A DNA stretch of 64,000 nucleotides. Origin: Rostratula benghalensis. Lineage: Eukaryota; Chordata; Aves; Charadriiformes; Rostratulidae. The stretch lies in the NCBI GenBank assembly GCA_013399305.1, contig VXAI01000136.1:2037159-2101158 (forward strand), read 5' to 3'. The notes under the pieces were generated by a model. That model was not told the origin of the DNA and did not search any database. It worked only from the letters and a program-made list of their open reading frames with translations. The stretch's first letter is position 1. Every line of letters begins with the position of its first letter. The position numbers and the translations under genes were made by a program. Below are positions 1-14,006 of this stretch, one piece after another.

Positions 1-759
1 TTTCTATATTTCCAGGGGATCTTTTCAGAACCCAGTTAATAGCATGTGCTGTGGTACTTCTTTTAAAGACTATTCTGTCAGGTTTGATACTGGCCAAGAG
101 GCCAAATGTTTATTGGTGAGTGTGAAGGACAACTCCTGAGATAACACCTTTCATGAAGGAGTACAGCTGGAAGTACACTCCCTGCTGACAAGCACAGCAA
201 CAGTTATTTTATGTTTCTAAAGATCATTATTGATCTGAGTTACATACATTGTGGTTTAAATACCAGTGGGCTGATGCTGAGGTTTTGTCTAAGCATTGTG
301 ACAAGTAGGGGTTTTGAGGACAGTGGGTTGGTTTGTGGTGATTATGGGAAACTTTTCCTTTAATGCTCCTGTGACAAGGCAAGGCAGCGATGCTGGGATC
401 CCACTTACCCTGTTGTACATGGAGATGTGCACGTGGATGTACACACGGCCTCCTTGTCTTTCTCTCTGGTGAGAAGACGGGCCTGAAGTTGTGTTGTTAC
501 TGGGGTTAAGCCAGAGTGTGTATGCTTTTGCTTTCTTTTTAATAGCCACCTCTATCTTGACTTTACTTGTTATGTTTGTTGTGAGGAGAAATACAGAAGT
601 CTTTCTGGTGCGGAAAGAGATACTTCGAATGCCAACAGAGTCTTCTTTTTTAGCTTTTTCCTTGCCTAAGAACTAAAAATCTAGTATGATGCTGAAGATA
701 ACCTTCTCTGAAATAAGTCTGTAGAACTGCAAGGCTTTGAGGTGGTCTGCTCTCGTGGT

Positions 760-1480
760 CTTCTGTCCAGGTTGGTGAGAGATGGAGCAGATAACTGACC
801 TGTGGGCTGGGTGGGACATTGACTGGGTTGCCAAGCCCAGGGGGTAAAGTCCAGCTGTTAGCAGTTGCAAGTGGTAGGGATATAGGATCAATTTTTGGGC
901 CAGTACTATTTGGTGTCTCTTAATTGTCTGGATGATGGGCAGGAGTGTGATCTCAACAAGTGGTTTACAACAAGTTGCAAGGTGTGCCTGCAGGCAGAGT
1001 CAGCAGTCAGTGGGACCTGGAGCAATGGGCAGGAGAGGAGGAGCTCTGTGCAGCTCAGTGAAGAGAAATGTGAAATCCTGCACTGGAGGTGGAATAGCCT
1101 CACGCAGCAGTACAGGCTGGCTAGAAGACAGGTTTCCAGGAAAGGACCTTGGACTGGGGTAGATGACAAGATAAATGTGGGTTGGCAGTGACAATGGCCA
1201 GCCATATACTGGACTGTTAGGAGGAGTGCAGCCAGCAGCCATAAAACAGTGGTTCTTCCCCTTTGAGCAGCAATTGTGAGGCCACATCTGAAGTACTGTG
1301 TTTGAGGTTCACCAATAAATGAAAGAAATGACATACTGCCACGAGTCCAGGTGACATTGCCAAGATGATTAGGGACCCAGAGCACATCCCTCAAGGAGGG
1401 TATACTGCATTTCTTCAGTCTCGGAGCAGAGGCTAAGGGAAGGTCATATTAATTACTGTCTTCAACTATGTAATGGGACG
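760..1480 (+). mobile_element. Degenerate CR1 LINE fragment, reverse transcriptase region, sense
   Basis: The + strand reads as a decayed CR1 pol ORF. CLDDGQECDLNKW corresponds to the INDLDDG-type motif after the polymerase active-site region. LSEEKCEILHWRWNSLTQQYR corresponds to KCKVLHLGRNNPMHQYR. Later text resembles RPHLEYCVQFW (positions 1276-1310). Frameshifts and stops break it throughout. Edges are approximate. It carries no 3' ATTCTATG terminus, so it is truncated at both ends. The high divergence suggests an old insertion. Confidence 0.75.
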
Positions 1481-2449
1481 AAACAGAAGGCAGAAATTCT
1501 GATCATATTTGGGGGGGACTTTTGGGAGGGAGGGGAGGGGTGTGTTTAGGTTTTTAATGATTCATTTTATTTGGTTTTTTTTCGTTTGTTTTTTCACTTT
1601 GAACCATGAGTCTGATGAACAGGTGCCCAGAGAGACTGTGGAAACACTGTCCACAGAGACATTAAAAATATCTCCTTGTCTGTAGAAGCAGTCCTTAAAA
1701 TTGTTTTGACTGCATAATTTAATCTTTAAAAAGATATGCAGGTACAATAAAGTGGTTATTTAGTTTTGTGAATGTGGTTTTTGTGTTCTCAGGTAGAAGT
1801 TTACACTGACCTTATTCTTGGAAAAACAGTAAAACTGATGTAAGCGAAGCTGATAATTTTTTTTCCCTTCAATTAAAGATTTTAATAGAGGAAATGGAAT
1901 ACCACTCACATTTTTACAAATCTGTATTTGAGAAAGTTTAGCAAATTTAGGTTCTTGTTTGATTTTTAAGAATAGTTTGAATAGTTACTGAGTACTTCAC
2001 AAAGACATAATTCCTTTAAAATTACCAACCGGCACCTCTAGGAAGTCAGGTAATTTATTCTGCAAAGTATGTCTCTGCTGGAGTAACTTCTATGAGGCTG
2101 ATGGTCTGAATTTTGAATTCTAGAGCTGCCACCTTGAATTTAGTTTGCTAATTTCCTCTTGTATTATAGTTTACTTTTCAGGTCAGGTAAATTATTTTCA
2201 GGTGAAATATCTCTTGAGTTTTGGAATCCCAAAGCAAGATTTTGGGACTGAAGAGGAAAACAATCTTGAAGAAGTGTTCTTGATACAAAACTTAGTCTTT
2301 TCCATAGCACTTGAGAAAAACTCCTTACAGATGGGACAGTAAGAAGGAAAAAAATGCAGCGGGTTTTGTTTGCCAGCAGAGTTGCAGCATGTTATGAAAC
2401 CACTAGGATTTCAATATCCTATTGTGGTTAGAGTCTTAAGAACCATTGA

Positions 2450-3605
2450 ATTTCATAGAATCAGAGAATATCTCAAGTTGGAAGGGACCCATCAGGAACA
2501 ATGAGTCTAACTCCCTGCAGGACTACCTAAAACTAAACCATATGACTAAGAGCATTCCCCAGAAGTTCCCTGAACCGACAGTCTGGGTGCCATGCCTGCT
2601 TCCATGGGGAGCCCGTTGTAGTGACCACCTTCCCTCTTAGTGAAGAGCCTTTTCCTAATGTTCAATCTGAACTTGCCTTCATGCAGCTCCATTCCATTCT
2701 CTCATCCTACTGGTGGTCAACAGAGAGGAAATGAGTATCTCCCCCTCCACTGCACCCCTTGAGGAAGCTGTGGGCTCCCGTGACCCCTCAGCCCTCTCCA
2801 AGCTGAGCAAACCCAGTGACCTCAGCCACTCCTTGTACTCCGTGCCATCAAGGCTTTTCACCATCCTGGTTGCCTTCCCCTGGACATACTCCAATGGTTT
2901 GATGCCCTTATATTGAGGTGCCCAGAATTGCACACCATGCTCAAGGTGGGCCCGTGGTCGTGCAGTCACCTTCCTTGTCCAGATAAGTGTGCTGTGCTCC
3001 ATGCACCCCAGGACGTGGTTTGGCTACCAGGGCACACTGTTGACTCGTATTCAACTTGCCCCTGCAGAGCTCTCTCCACAGGGCTGCTCTCCAGCCTCTC
3101 ATCCCACCAGGATGACCCTGTCCCAAATGCAGAATCCAGCAGTTGCTAAATTTCATATGCTTTGTGATTGCCCAGCTCTCTAGTTCATGTAGACCTGTCT
3201 GTAAGGCCTTTCTACCCTTGTGGGAGTACACAGCTCCTCCTAATTAAGTGTTGTTGGCAAACTTACTTAATGTGCATTCTATTCCTGCATCCAGATCGTT
3301 ATAAAAACATTAAAGAGCACAGGCCCTAAGATTGAGCCCTGGGGAACCTCACTTGTGACTGGCCACCAGCCTGATGTAACCCTGATAACTAACTTTTCAG
3401 CCTGGCCCGTCAGCCAGTTGCTGTTTCCAATATGGACCCCTGAGGGACACCCCTTGTCAGTCGTCTCCATTTGGACATTGAGTCATTGATTTGAAGTCTT
3501 TTTCCACCAGATAGTCCATCCATCAAAGCCATGCCTCTGCAATGTAGTGACAAGGATCTTGTGTGGGACCACGTTAAAGGCCTGACAGGAGTCTTGGTAG
3601 ATGAC
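2450..3605 (-). mobile_element. Long CR1 LINE fragment, antisense, chimeric
   Basis: The left end (TCATAGAATCAGAGAAT, then a GTTGGAAGGGACC-type segment) is the reverse complement of the CR1 3' terminus, so the element lies on the minus strand. Going 3' to 5', minus-strand translation gives the pol C-terminal part (ARPRAHLEHGVQFWAPQYKG, 2679-3002), the MKFSNCWILHLGQGHPGG and LNTSQQCALVAK segment (2941-3231), and reverse transcriptase motifs [16 protein letters not shown] (3279-3470). A second [17 protein letters not shown] segment (3410-3600) is preceded by HCRGMALMDGLSGGK. It is 5' truncated near 3605 and carries many frame breaks, so it is not active. Confidence 0.9.
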
Positions 3606-6600
3606 ATGAAAGAACATGACAATGAAAGTACATGAATGTGATGCTCACTGCGAAACAAATGAGACAGTTTTAATAAATACATCATTGTCTTGAAAGTATA
3701 ATACAATTAAGTAACTAAGTTGTTAATTTTGTCCAGTGTGTATCAAAGAGGTGAAGACAAATGTTAGAAGCCACAGTTTGGTGATGATGGATGTGTGTTT
3801 ATGACCTTTAAAAACTATTAGTTTATGAAACTGTTGAGTTTAATGAAGTTGAGTGATGCTGGGATAAGTCTGGGAAATTAAAGTCCCTTGCCATGTTGAG
3901 CCATTGCTGCTTGTGCTCAGGATGTTGTCTGGGAGCTGAAGGGAAGTACCCCATGAAGTACAACAGACGTGGAAGCTCTGTGCCAGCCTGTGCCATGTGC
4001 ATTCCTGTCTTCTTGGTCATGTAATGGCTAATGGTGATGGTAAGTGGTTTTTAAATCATCAGGAATGGGTGACTTCTAACTAAGATTGTTAGCTTAAATG
4101 TAAGATACACTGACATTCTTGTAGGCTGTGTTTTGGTTTTGTATTTTTCTTCCCTCGCTACATGCCAGAATTACAGGGAAAACTGTAACTCTAGGAGTGA
4201 TGACGCTGTGACAATGCAAGTGGGGTATCCTGATTATGTCTGTTGTCTGATCCAACCTCTTATCCTAGAATGTTTATACCATTTGTACCAGTCATTGAGA
4301 TGGAACTCAATATAACAGACAATGAATATAACTAACTTTATCTTTCAAGTTGAATGAAGTTACCTTGTGAATGTTTTGACAAAGATGTTTGGTTTTACTG
4401 TAAAACTGGTCTTGCACACTACATTTTCCTAACTTTTCAGGTGATGCTTTGATTTCTTTTGCAAATTGTATTTCATATGAGGCCTTGCCAAAATTAAGCT
4501 TTTAAGTTGGGATTTGGGAAAAGTTTCTTGGGCAAAGTAATTTTTTTAATATTTTTTTTTTCCCCCAAGGCCAGGGGGGTACACATTGTAGCTTTTACTA
4601 CATTTTCATGTGTATAGCACCTGCGCTGTTATCTTTTTTTGGGGTGTTTTTTTGTTGTGTTTGTTTTAGGGTTTTTTTTCGTGGTTCCTCCCTACACTGG
4701 TAATCTCTTCTTGGAGAGATGAAAGAAGAGTGCAGAGGCTCTTTGATGTAAAGACCTACTGAAATTAGTTCTCAGTGTTATGATACCAGGGCTGTCTGTA
4801 CACAGATTCAGAAAAAATGGTGGTGTTATGTATTTTAAGTGTACATGTGATTTCAGTGTACAAGAGAAGTAATGTCTTTTGGGGTGGAATCACCTGCAGA
4901 AGCTCGAGTGCCCAAACTGTCTGCTCACAAGTGTGGTTATAGGGAAAGAGGTGCTAGTTCTCTCTGAAATCTCCCTTTTAAAAATGTTTATAGTCCTGTG
5001 GTAGCAGTTTTCTTGCCAAGCTAGTGTTTCTTTCACAGGGAGTGCTTGGAAGGAGACCTTGTTTAAGCTGGCAGAGAAAATGAGAATAAATGCTGCTTTT
5101 TTTTAATTATTTTATTTTACTTTGCTGACACTTTGCAGGTTAATGAAGCTACAGCCTTAAACCCTCAAATGCATTGCCACCCTTCCTTGTCTTCCCATTT
5201 CATTCACAGTACTTTGAGTGCTTCCTTGCTTGCTGTTTTCCACCATGTCTAGGATAGTTTCAAAAGGACAAGAAAATATTTTTGTCTGAGAGTACAGTAC
5301 CTTCTGATTAAAATATCTCTAACAGTGCTGCTTTACTCCAGCAAAGCCCAGGCTATCTGCTGGACTCCTTTGTAGTTCAGTGTAGCTTCCTGTTTGTCTC
5401 ATTTAATTGGGCAACAAGTTGCAGCAAAGCAGCTTCCTTTAAATTGAGTCAGTGAACATTGTGCATATTCTAAACAGGGAAGCAGCCAATGTCTCTGAGT
5501 CTTGTTCAAATTCTTGGACATTCTTCCATAGCTGGATTTTCTTTTTTTTTTTTTTGATGTGTGTGTAAGGCCAAACCTGATAGCAAATAAAGCAATTATC
5601 TGCCTGTGTATTCCTTTTCAATTTTATTTGATATTTTTTTTCTTTCTATTGCTGGCTTTTGATGGTAAAAACAAAGAGGTGTCTTACCTTTATTTTTTTT
5701 CTGTGATCTCTATTGCTTTATGTCGTAACTTGTTCCTACAAGTAACAGTGCTACTTTATTTGGGTCAGGGGGTGTGTGCTGCTACGCTAAGATAATTGTA
5801 GAATAAAATTGACATGTAGAAGTATTTATTAAAACTGTCTTGTTTGTTTTTCAGTGAGTGTGATTATTTTTATAGCAATACAACTATTTCTTTGAAACAC
5901 TGTGTGTGTGTTTGCCTTGAGAAAAGCAAAGGGAAATGAGGAGAGTAAATAGGAGCAGAGTTAGGTACAGAGCATAGGTCATACTACAAACCCAGGGAAA
6001 AAAAAGACTGACTTGAGTTTTCTTATGAAATCACTAATTCATGAGTCAAAACTGTACAGGATGGAGCAACAATACTTTGCTGGTAGTTGTAGTGTGCTGA
6101 AAGCACACATAGCTGCATACGAAGATATTTGGATGGGTGTCTTTTCTCTGACAGAATGATTCTCCTCATTGTAAATGCGGAGGCTGGAGCTTTGTCCATT
6201 TGCCAAAAGTGAAGCCAGAAGACTCTGATTTATGTCTTACTTGACAGGGCATTTTGGAATATCTTTTCATCAAGTTGCTGTATCAATCTCTAGTTCTGGA
6301 ACAATCCTTTAATCTGTGGTACAGGAAGTAAACCAGAACTTTGTTTGTTAAGTGGGAAGTAGAGCTGGGACTCTGTTTAAGGTTTGAAAAGTAAATAGGT
6401 GCACCTGCAGAGAACATATTGGGTACAAGAAAGACAATACCTGTTTGTGATTCTTGAGCATCATAGTGAAGCATTGCACTTGAAGGACTTTCCAGTCAGC
6501 ATGGACATGCCCTGTGGTACCAACCTGCTGAATAACTCCACCACACGCATGGCTTCTGCTGCTTGGATTGGAAAAATTTACAAAGGAAGTTAAAGTTTGA

Positions 6601-9207
6601 CCAGGATTGAGATTTTTTTTAAGTGGTGAATAGAACACTCTTAAAAAAACTTTCAATGAACTAAATGTATAAAACTATAGTTTTTGATAGCGTGAAGGTC
6701 TCTTGGTCAGTTGAATGCTAGAGAAGTGGGTTTTGTCCCTCTCCAGTTAATGAATTTGTCTGAGATATTAGAAAAGTCATGTAAACAAGGGGTTTTCCAG
6801 GTGACCAGTAATCAGGATTTCATAACTTCTGCTTTCAAGTCAAGCAATCTCATTGAAGGAAGAGAATATCGAGGTCTCCACCTGAAGGCAATTGAATGTA
6901 TTCATTAAACATATAAAATTTTATGAAATGCTTGTGTACTGGTCATTTAACATTAATGGACGATTTTAACCCTAATCTGTCATTTTGCTGGTGTGTGCTG
7001 GTGTGCTACTGTGTGAAGGGAGCTGCTGCTTTTCTCTTGCTGTGCTAGGGTTTCTGGCCTGCTAACAAGGCAAGTGTAGTACGTAGAGAAACAGAGCTCT
7101 TCAGCAAGGTAAACATTTGGTTGGTATCAAGGTGATGTATAAAGAATGACATTGCCTGAAGCACGTCACTTCTCTCCTGACACTTAAAGGCAGTCGATCA
7201 GTTTAGAGTGGTACAAGTGGTTTGGTTATTGGGCTCCATCGTAGGCTCCCAACAGGCCTCCAGTAATCAATGGGTTTATTTGTTTAGATTTGCTTAGATT
7301 TTGTGGATTCTTGTTCAGATCCATTTTCAGCCTTCCTATGAAGCTTTTACTTGAGTTTGAAGAAGCCCTGCTAAATATTTTGTTGCTGAAAGTGGATGTG
7401 GTCAAATGCACACTTTGTTTGCTGTAGCTGGCCTCTGCATCTTGGGCTAGACCTACTGTTCTGCCCCATTGAGTTTGCAGCCTTTGAAGCACCTTTTTTT
7501 TTTTCTTCTAATAATAGAATTGACAAAATGCAATAGAACAATATGATGCTTGAAAAGGCAGTTTGTGTATAAAAGCAAAAATGTAGACAAACTGATGTTC
7601 TTCTCAAGTGCATATGATACATTGGTGTAATGGGTTGGGCTGTCTTGCACATTGCTTTCCAAAACATTTCATGAGCCATATGATGAAGTATCAAGCAAAG
7701 GGTAGATGATGAAAGATTATGATTACGTTCCAGGAGCTGCTGGGGACAGAGATGGTTTAGTAACTACTAGTACGATGCTTCATTTAATTGCTCCAGAACG
7801 TTGGGGTCAGAAAACATCATAATTTCAACTGGGGAAAGTGGTATTTAAAAATTATAGCAGTATTAAACTTGAGTAGTAATTTATAATTAAGTTAGAGCAA
7901 TTTCTGCTCTGAATTTGAGCAGAACATTTGTGTGGTATTAATACTAGTCCATAGTAAACAATTAGAGATACAAGATCTACTTGCAAGATTTATTAAAGAC
8001 TAAAGTATATTTGCTAGCAAGTATAAAAGTAAAATTCTTAGATGGAGGAAAATCCTGGGTTTTGCTGACTGAGCTGTGCACTGGTGTTCATGCTTTCCAC
8101 CTGGCTTTCCAGCCTTCTGTTGTACCTTGTATCTTGTTCCTTCTGGAGAGGCCTGATGTAGACTGATAGCAAATCTGTGTGAAAGGCTTTTGAATGCACC
8201 AGTGCCTGGAGCAATAGCTCCAGAAGACTTCCCTAACAACCGTTTCTATAAAAAGTGCTTTTATTTTGCAGAAATAAAGTTATTCCCAACTTAATAGATT
8301 CTGTTTTGCTGGATAGTTTGTTCTGAAAGACATCGTATGTCCCTCTGAATTGTACTAGTTATAACTTTTATGCTGTTACCCATGTTTGTAGCTGCTTTAA
8401 CTTAGAGCTTCTCAAACTCCCTGGCATTTGTGGATGTGACCATCTGTATTAAGAATCAAGAAAGGTGAATTGGTAGGAATGGAAACACACTGTGTGGGTT
8501 GAGAACTCTAGTTGCACTGTGTACTCAGGTTGAAACAGCAACAATTTTATTTACACAAGATATTCTCAAAGATTTTCTAGGTTGTCCTTTTTTATATTTC
8601 ACCAGAAACTCGCACCAGTGAGTCAAAACACAAGTTCACCTAAGCCCGTATCCTGCCTTTTAACAGTCAGTGATCAATAGGAGCCGCCCTGGGGAGAACT
8701 TTAAGAGCAGGGAAACTTGCAATGATATTATTCCAACAACTGGCAGCTCAGGAGTTTTCTGAGCTGAAGGTGATGAACTGTAAAACACACAGATGTCTTG
8801 CATGCCCCTCTCATTAATTAGGTGAGTTCTGGAAAAAAAAAATTGTTAGCATCCACAGAAACCTAAATTTCTCAGCTTACTTAGGTAGTGTGACATCAAC
8901 CTAGTTGCTGTCCTTTATCCATCTTTTACCTTTCTGAGCTACAAAGAACAAAGTGCAGCTGTATTACAAACTTGGATCTTAGCGTAGCAACACTCTCTGG
9001 GCAGCTCTTACTTCATCCCTGATGACTTGCAGCATTATGATTTGATGTCCTGATAGCTCCTGAATATTCAAGAGATACTTCAGGAAAACTGTTCTTAAAA
9101 TTGCAGCATGTATTTGCCTACCCTGGTACTGGGAGATCTAGAAATTCACATTATAGTAAATGGAAATGTAGAAAACTGGTTTTCCTCTGTGTGTTGCTTT
9201 ATGCTTT

Positions 9208-9240
9208 GTGTGTGTATATATATATATTATTTTTTTTTTC
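9208..9240. repeat. TG/TA/T simple repeat
   Basis: TGTGTGTATATATATATATT followed by a T-run. Confidence 0.9.
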
Positions 9241-10433
9241 ATTTACTGTCCTAATGGGCAGTTAGTATTTGTGGTTACCTGTATTCTCTATGTCCAGTTT
9301 TCATTTTTCTTACTCCAACAACATAAATCATCGGCAAACTTTGTCACCTCACCATTCACATCCTGCACAGATGATAAAACCACTCCCCGATGACCTCTCC
9401 TGAATGACAAAACTGGCAGTTTATTCCTACTCCTTTTCTTTTTAAACAGTCGCTGCTCCAGAAGAACAGTTTCCCTTTGTCTTTTGTCAGTTTAATTTTT
9501 TTCAAGAACCTTTGGTCTTGAACATTGTCACATCTTTTTGGAAATTCAGATAGACTGTGTCAAATAGGTTGCTGACAAATCTGTTTGTCCACTGAAAAGT
9601 GGACATAGTATATTAAGTGACTTGGATCTTGAGAGATCTCTTTAAAAAACTCACAATTTGGGTTATTTTTGTTCCCTCTTTCCCCGTAGTTGGTTTGTTT
9701 CTTTGTCAGTTTAAGGTGTGTGCATGAGAGGAGGTGAACATTAGATTAAAACAATGTTTTTTGCTTTGAATGTGTTTGAAAAATGTACTCATTTATATCC
9801 ATTAAAAAATGTTACTGTAAATCTCCTGTTTTGTGATTTTTCACATTTAATTTGCAGAGTACTTCTGTGATTTTCTCATTTGCTCAAAACCTCAACTTAA
9901 TGAAGGATGTCTTCTTTTAATAATCTCCTTTACTGGTTCTTTTGTCATTGTGGTCTTTCTGAAAAAATATATTTCTGAAATGACAGCCATTCATTTACTT
10001 GAGTGCAGTCACTTAAAATATTATTGTCAAAGATTTGAAGTTGTGTATCAGGCAGCATGGAGATCATCTCGTTGTGGAAACACTGTAATATTGAAAATGA
10101 TATATGACTATTAATTTGGTACAAAGAAATATTTATAGTGTTCTAGCAGGAGGCCATCTCACAGTGAACTTAATGTACTTTCAAAAAGTTTGTGTCGTTC
10201 CAAATAAACTGTTACAGTTGGGTTAATAATGCCCATGTTAGTACATTTCCAAGAAAACAATTAACTAGCTGCCTCTGCTAAAAGCATGTGTGAGACTGGA
10301 GTGCTTATAGAAAAGTTTTATCTTGGAGCTATGCTGAGGACATCAGCATCTAAATTTCCTTTTATTACATATTTGAAGAGTTGTGACACCCATTAGCAAA
10401 TGGGTTGGGAGAACATGCTTTCTGTGTGTTGTC

Positions 10434-10745
10434 ATGGAATCACAAAGTGCTTAGGGTTGGAAGGGACCTTAAATATCACTGAGTTCCAACCCCCCTGCCC
10501 TGGGCAGGGCCACCTCCCACCGGACCAGGCTGCTCAGAGCCCCATCCAGCCTGGCCTTGAACCCCTCCAGGGATGGATGGGGCCTCCACAAGTTCTCTGG
10601 GCAAACCTCTTCCAGCATCTTACCACCATCACAGTAAAGAATTTCTTCCTGATATCTGATCTAAACCGACCCTCTTTCAGTTTCAAACCATTAAATTATT
10701 ACCCCTTGTCCTAGCACTACATTCACTGATAAAATCCCTGTCCAT
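10434..10745 (-). mobile_element. CR1 3' fragment, antisense
   Basis: Begins with ATGGAATCACAAAGTGCTTAG and GGTTGGAAGGGACCTT, the reverse complement of a CR1 3' end. It then runs through the usual CR1 3' segment (CTGGGCAGGGCCACCTCCCA, CCAGCCTGGCCTTGAACCCC, CCCCTTGTCCTAGCACTAC). About 310 bp, 5' truncated. Confidence 0.9.
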
Positions 10746-13700
10746 TGAGCTGAGTCTCAAAATGTCAGGAGACTTCCTTCTTTCCCTGTGGAAAATTAGG
10801 CAGTGCCTCTGTGGGGAAGCTAATATTAGAACATCCTGCTACAGAGAAAATAGTCTTAAGTGCTTTCTTACATCATCTGAGCATTGGGCAGATGCTTACT
10901 TCAAAGAAAGTAATTGTACTTAAAAACTGGGTAACTAATTTAGTAAAATGAGGGGTGAGGTTCACAGTGGTACTGCTTTTTCTCTTGCCTACTTGGATGA
11001 GTCAAATTAACAATAAACCAAACCCCTTTATTTTTTTACAGAGTCATCCTTGTGTCTCTACTGAGAAGATTTTTTGGCCACTTTTGATATTTATTTGGTT
11101 CTCTCCTTGCCTGAGTTCATTGCTGTCGGGCAGGGCTGCTCGGCGCTGCTGGAGCATTAACCACACAGTGCCTGCTCAGGAAACGGAAACTCACAGGCAG
11201 TGAGAGAAATTTTGACACTGGTTGTGGAGGTGGCACCACTGGGGTGAAGTTCTGCCTCTGCTCTTCTCTCCTCCCCAGCGAGATTGATCAGGGAGAAAGG
11301 TCAGACTGCCAGACTTCAGGTGGAGAAGATCAGTTCAGGGTTTAAAAAAGTGTAACTAACAGCAGTTGGCTACACTGTTAGTCAGGGAAAAAAAAAAGAC
11401 AGTATTTTTTTTTTTTTTTTCCATATTGCCTTTGAGGTTGTTTTCTCATCTTGTTCTTTTGCTCACTTGTGTAGTAGACATGGAAGAAGGGTGCAACTCC
11501 AAGCTGACCTCGCTAACCTACATGTTCCTTTGTTCTTTCCATGCACATCCTGGTATCAAAGGGTGGGTGAAGCCCTGTGCTGGGGTTGCAGCATTCCCAC
11601 CTAGGTAGCCGGGGGTACAGCAGGAGTGGCGTTTGCTGCTGTCCTTCCCCAGCCTGTCCCCCCTGCCCTGCTGCTCTTCCTGCAGCAGGGAGCGGGCAGT
11701 GCCGGACTGCACAGCACCAAGGGCAAGTGTCTTGGCTCTTGCTGCTGAAGAATGAGTTTATTTGCTTGCTTCTCCTTGCCTTCATTCTTCTTGTCTGGAC
11801 AGAAGTAGTTGTTTTCTAGTAGAAGATTTGCTTCCAGAGCTGGATGTTTTGCCTGCCAGGTTTTATGTGTGGGGGGAAAAAAAAAAAATACCAAAAAAGG
11901 CATCTGTCCCACAAGAGGCATTGTGCTGGAAATGCCAGGTGATGCAGTTCTGATAGAAGAAAAGGGATGAGAAGGGAGTTGAAGTTCTTCATGCATGGTG
12001 GAGAAATGTTATGCCACGTTATCTTCAGCATGTGGTTCTCCTCATACTGTTTCTTTTCTTGTGAGAGATAGCAAAATGTATCATTAGATTTAACAAGGAA
12101 TTTGTTTGGGGCCTGAAGCTACTGAGAGCATAGTTGGGGTTTTTTTGGGACCTTTGATGTTCGTTTGGGAGTAGTTCTGTTTTGGTGCCAGGCAATGTTT
12201 ACTTTATCCAGTTGGGTTGTTTTTTCGTTTCCTTTGCAAACTGCAGTCTGTTTCATACTTTCTCCTGTAACTTAATGTTTCTTATTTAGCTTTTCTTTCC
12301 CAGACAGGCTCCTAGGCTTTAGAAAACTTGGTTATCAGACTTCTATGGGATTAAATTTAATGCAAGGGAAAATGGAGTATTATCTTACTGAAATTAGTGG
12401 GTTTTATGTTATATACAAAGGACTGTAATTTTTTTCTTTTTTACAGCAAGTTACTATCAAAGTTGCACATGAATGGATAGGTTATCATTAAGGCCAGTAC
12501 TTAAAATATTATAGTTTTAGTGTCATGCTCTGTGCTTACTTTTTTTTTTCTTATGATAGACAGTAAATTGGAAGTTAATTTTATTTCCTGTTTATGTTCT
12601 GAGTATTTCAGTGCTTGGCCTTCAGATAATTTTAAATAAATACTTGTTTTTCAAATCTAATGGAATCACTTCACAGTTTTAAGAGACAACTTCATAAAAT
12701 TAGCAGAACTTTACATTTGGAGTCATATTCAAACTTAGTTACTGTTTAGGAAGAGAAGGAGTAGTTGTTTCCTTCAAGCCATCACTTGTAGCAAATAGAA
12801 ACTGTTATTTTATTTTTAGTTTGCAGAGATTTCTGATACTTCTTTTGTTTTGGTTTTCTTTCCTGTGTTCCCCAGTCTTGATATATTTAAACTTCTCTAG
12901 TCCTCAGCCCCCACACAATGCTGGTAAGCTGGTACTACAGCCAGGTGTCATGCACACTTACTAAACAGAGTAAGGAACTTACTAAATAGAGAAGGGAACT
13001 TGCACAAATGGTCAGAGTGTTGCACGAATAGTCATGAAACATCTACATAGTATGTGTAGGAAGTTATCAGGTTTCAGTTTAGGCCAGATTGAAGGTTGAT
13101 AAATAAACTGGGTTCCTGTCTCTGTAATCATGTTGTGACCCAGGCTGGTCTTCACAGGTCACAGGGCACTGCCGTGGCAGCTAAGAATAGTTGTTGTTTC
13201 CAGCAGTGATACCACTGAGATGTTGCAGGTGTCTAAGAGAAGCTGTATCTTCAGTGGATTCTCAGTAGCCTTTCACACCTGACATTTTTTGTATTTCTTG
13301 ATGGATGGCATTTACTGATTTTTGTGGTGTTTCATTATAGGGGATTGTAAAGACCATACCCAAAGAGCTTTATCCAGTTCATGAAAGTGATAATTTTCAC
13401 TATAAACTTGGATGAATGTTAATTAAATGAGAAATTAAATTGTAAAATCATTTAATAATCATTTAATAAAAGTTACTCCCAAGGTCAAAGACAAATTCAA
13501 CAGTCACAAAAAATTATTGCCAAGTGTCCTGGGTCCGTTGTGGAATTGGAGCTGGCTCTATCTCATGGAGGCACCGTCTGGTGTCTTCTCACAGAATTTG
13601 TGAGTTTCTTAGCCTGTCTTAACACTTTGCTGCTTGAACCATTCAGTTGGGTTGGGAACTTGTGCTTCTGATAATCCCTTAAAGGATGTAGCAAGCAGCT

Positions 13701-13889
13701 GGGGCATTTGGTAGCATGGCCCTATTTGGTAATTTGCTACGTGGTGAACTTAAAAAGTAGTTACTACTTCTTTACCTTAAAATCACACTCAGTTCAAACC
13801 AGGGTAAAGCTGAGTGCAAACTGAAAACATTCATCGTGACTTTGAAAAGGATCAACAGAGTTGCACATTTTTTGTAATTGTTGGAAAGT

Positions 13890-14006
13890 GTTTAGGGCCT
13901 GGCTGGATGGGTCTGGTGGGAGGCACCCCTGCCCCCACTGCAGGTAGGCTGGAACCAGATGATCTTCAAGGACCCTTCCAACCCAAACCATTCTATGGTT
14001 CTATGT
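13890..14006 (+). mobile_element. CR1 3' tail, sense
   Basis: GCCTGGCTGGATGGGTCTGG through GATGATCTTCAAGGACCCTT, ending in CCATTCTATGGTTCTATG, which is the CR1 3' terminal repeat. Only the last 115 bp or so of the element are present. Confidence 0.9.

Noticed and set aside
2679..3470. Several open frames that could be read as genes
   Set aside because: They are pieces of one antisense CR1 pol relic with frameshifts and stops, not a host gene.
11601..11996. 131-codon minus-strand open frame
   Set aside because: It runs through A/T homopolymers (Phe-rich) and a GC-rich patch, has overlapping frames of similar length, and shows no family motif or splice context.
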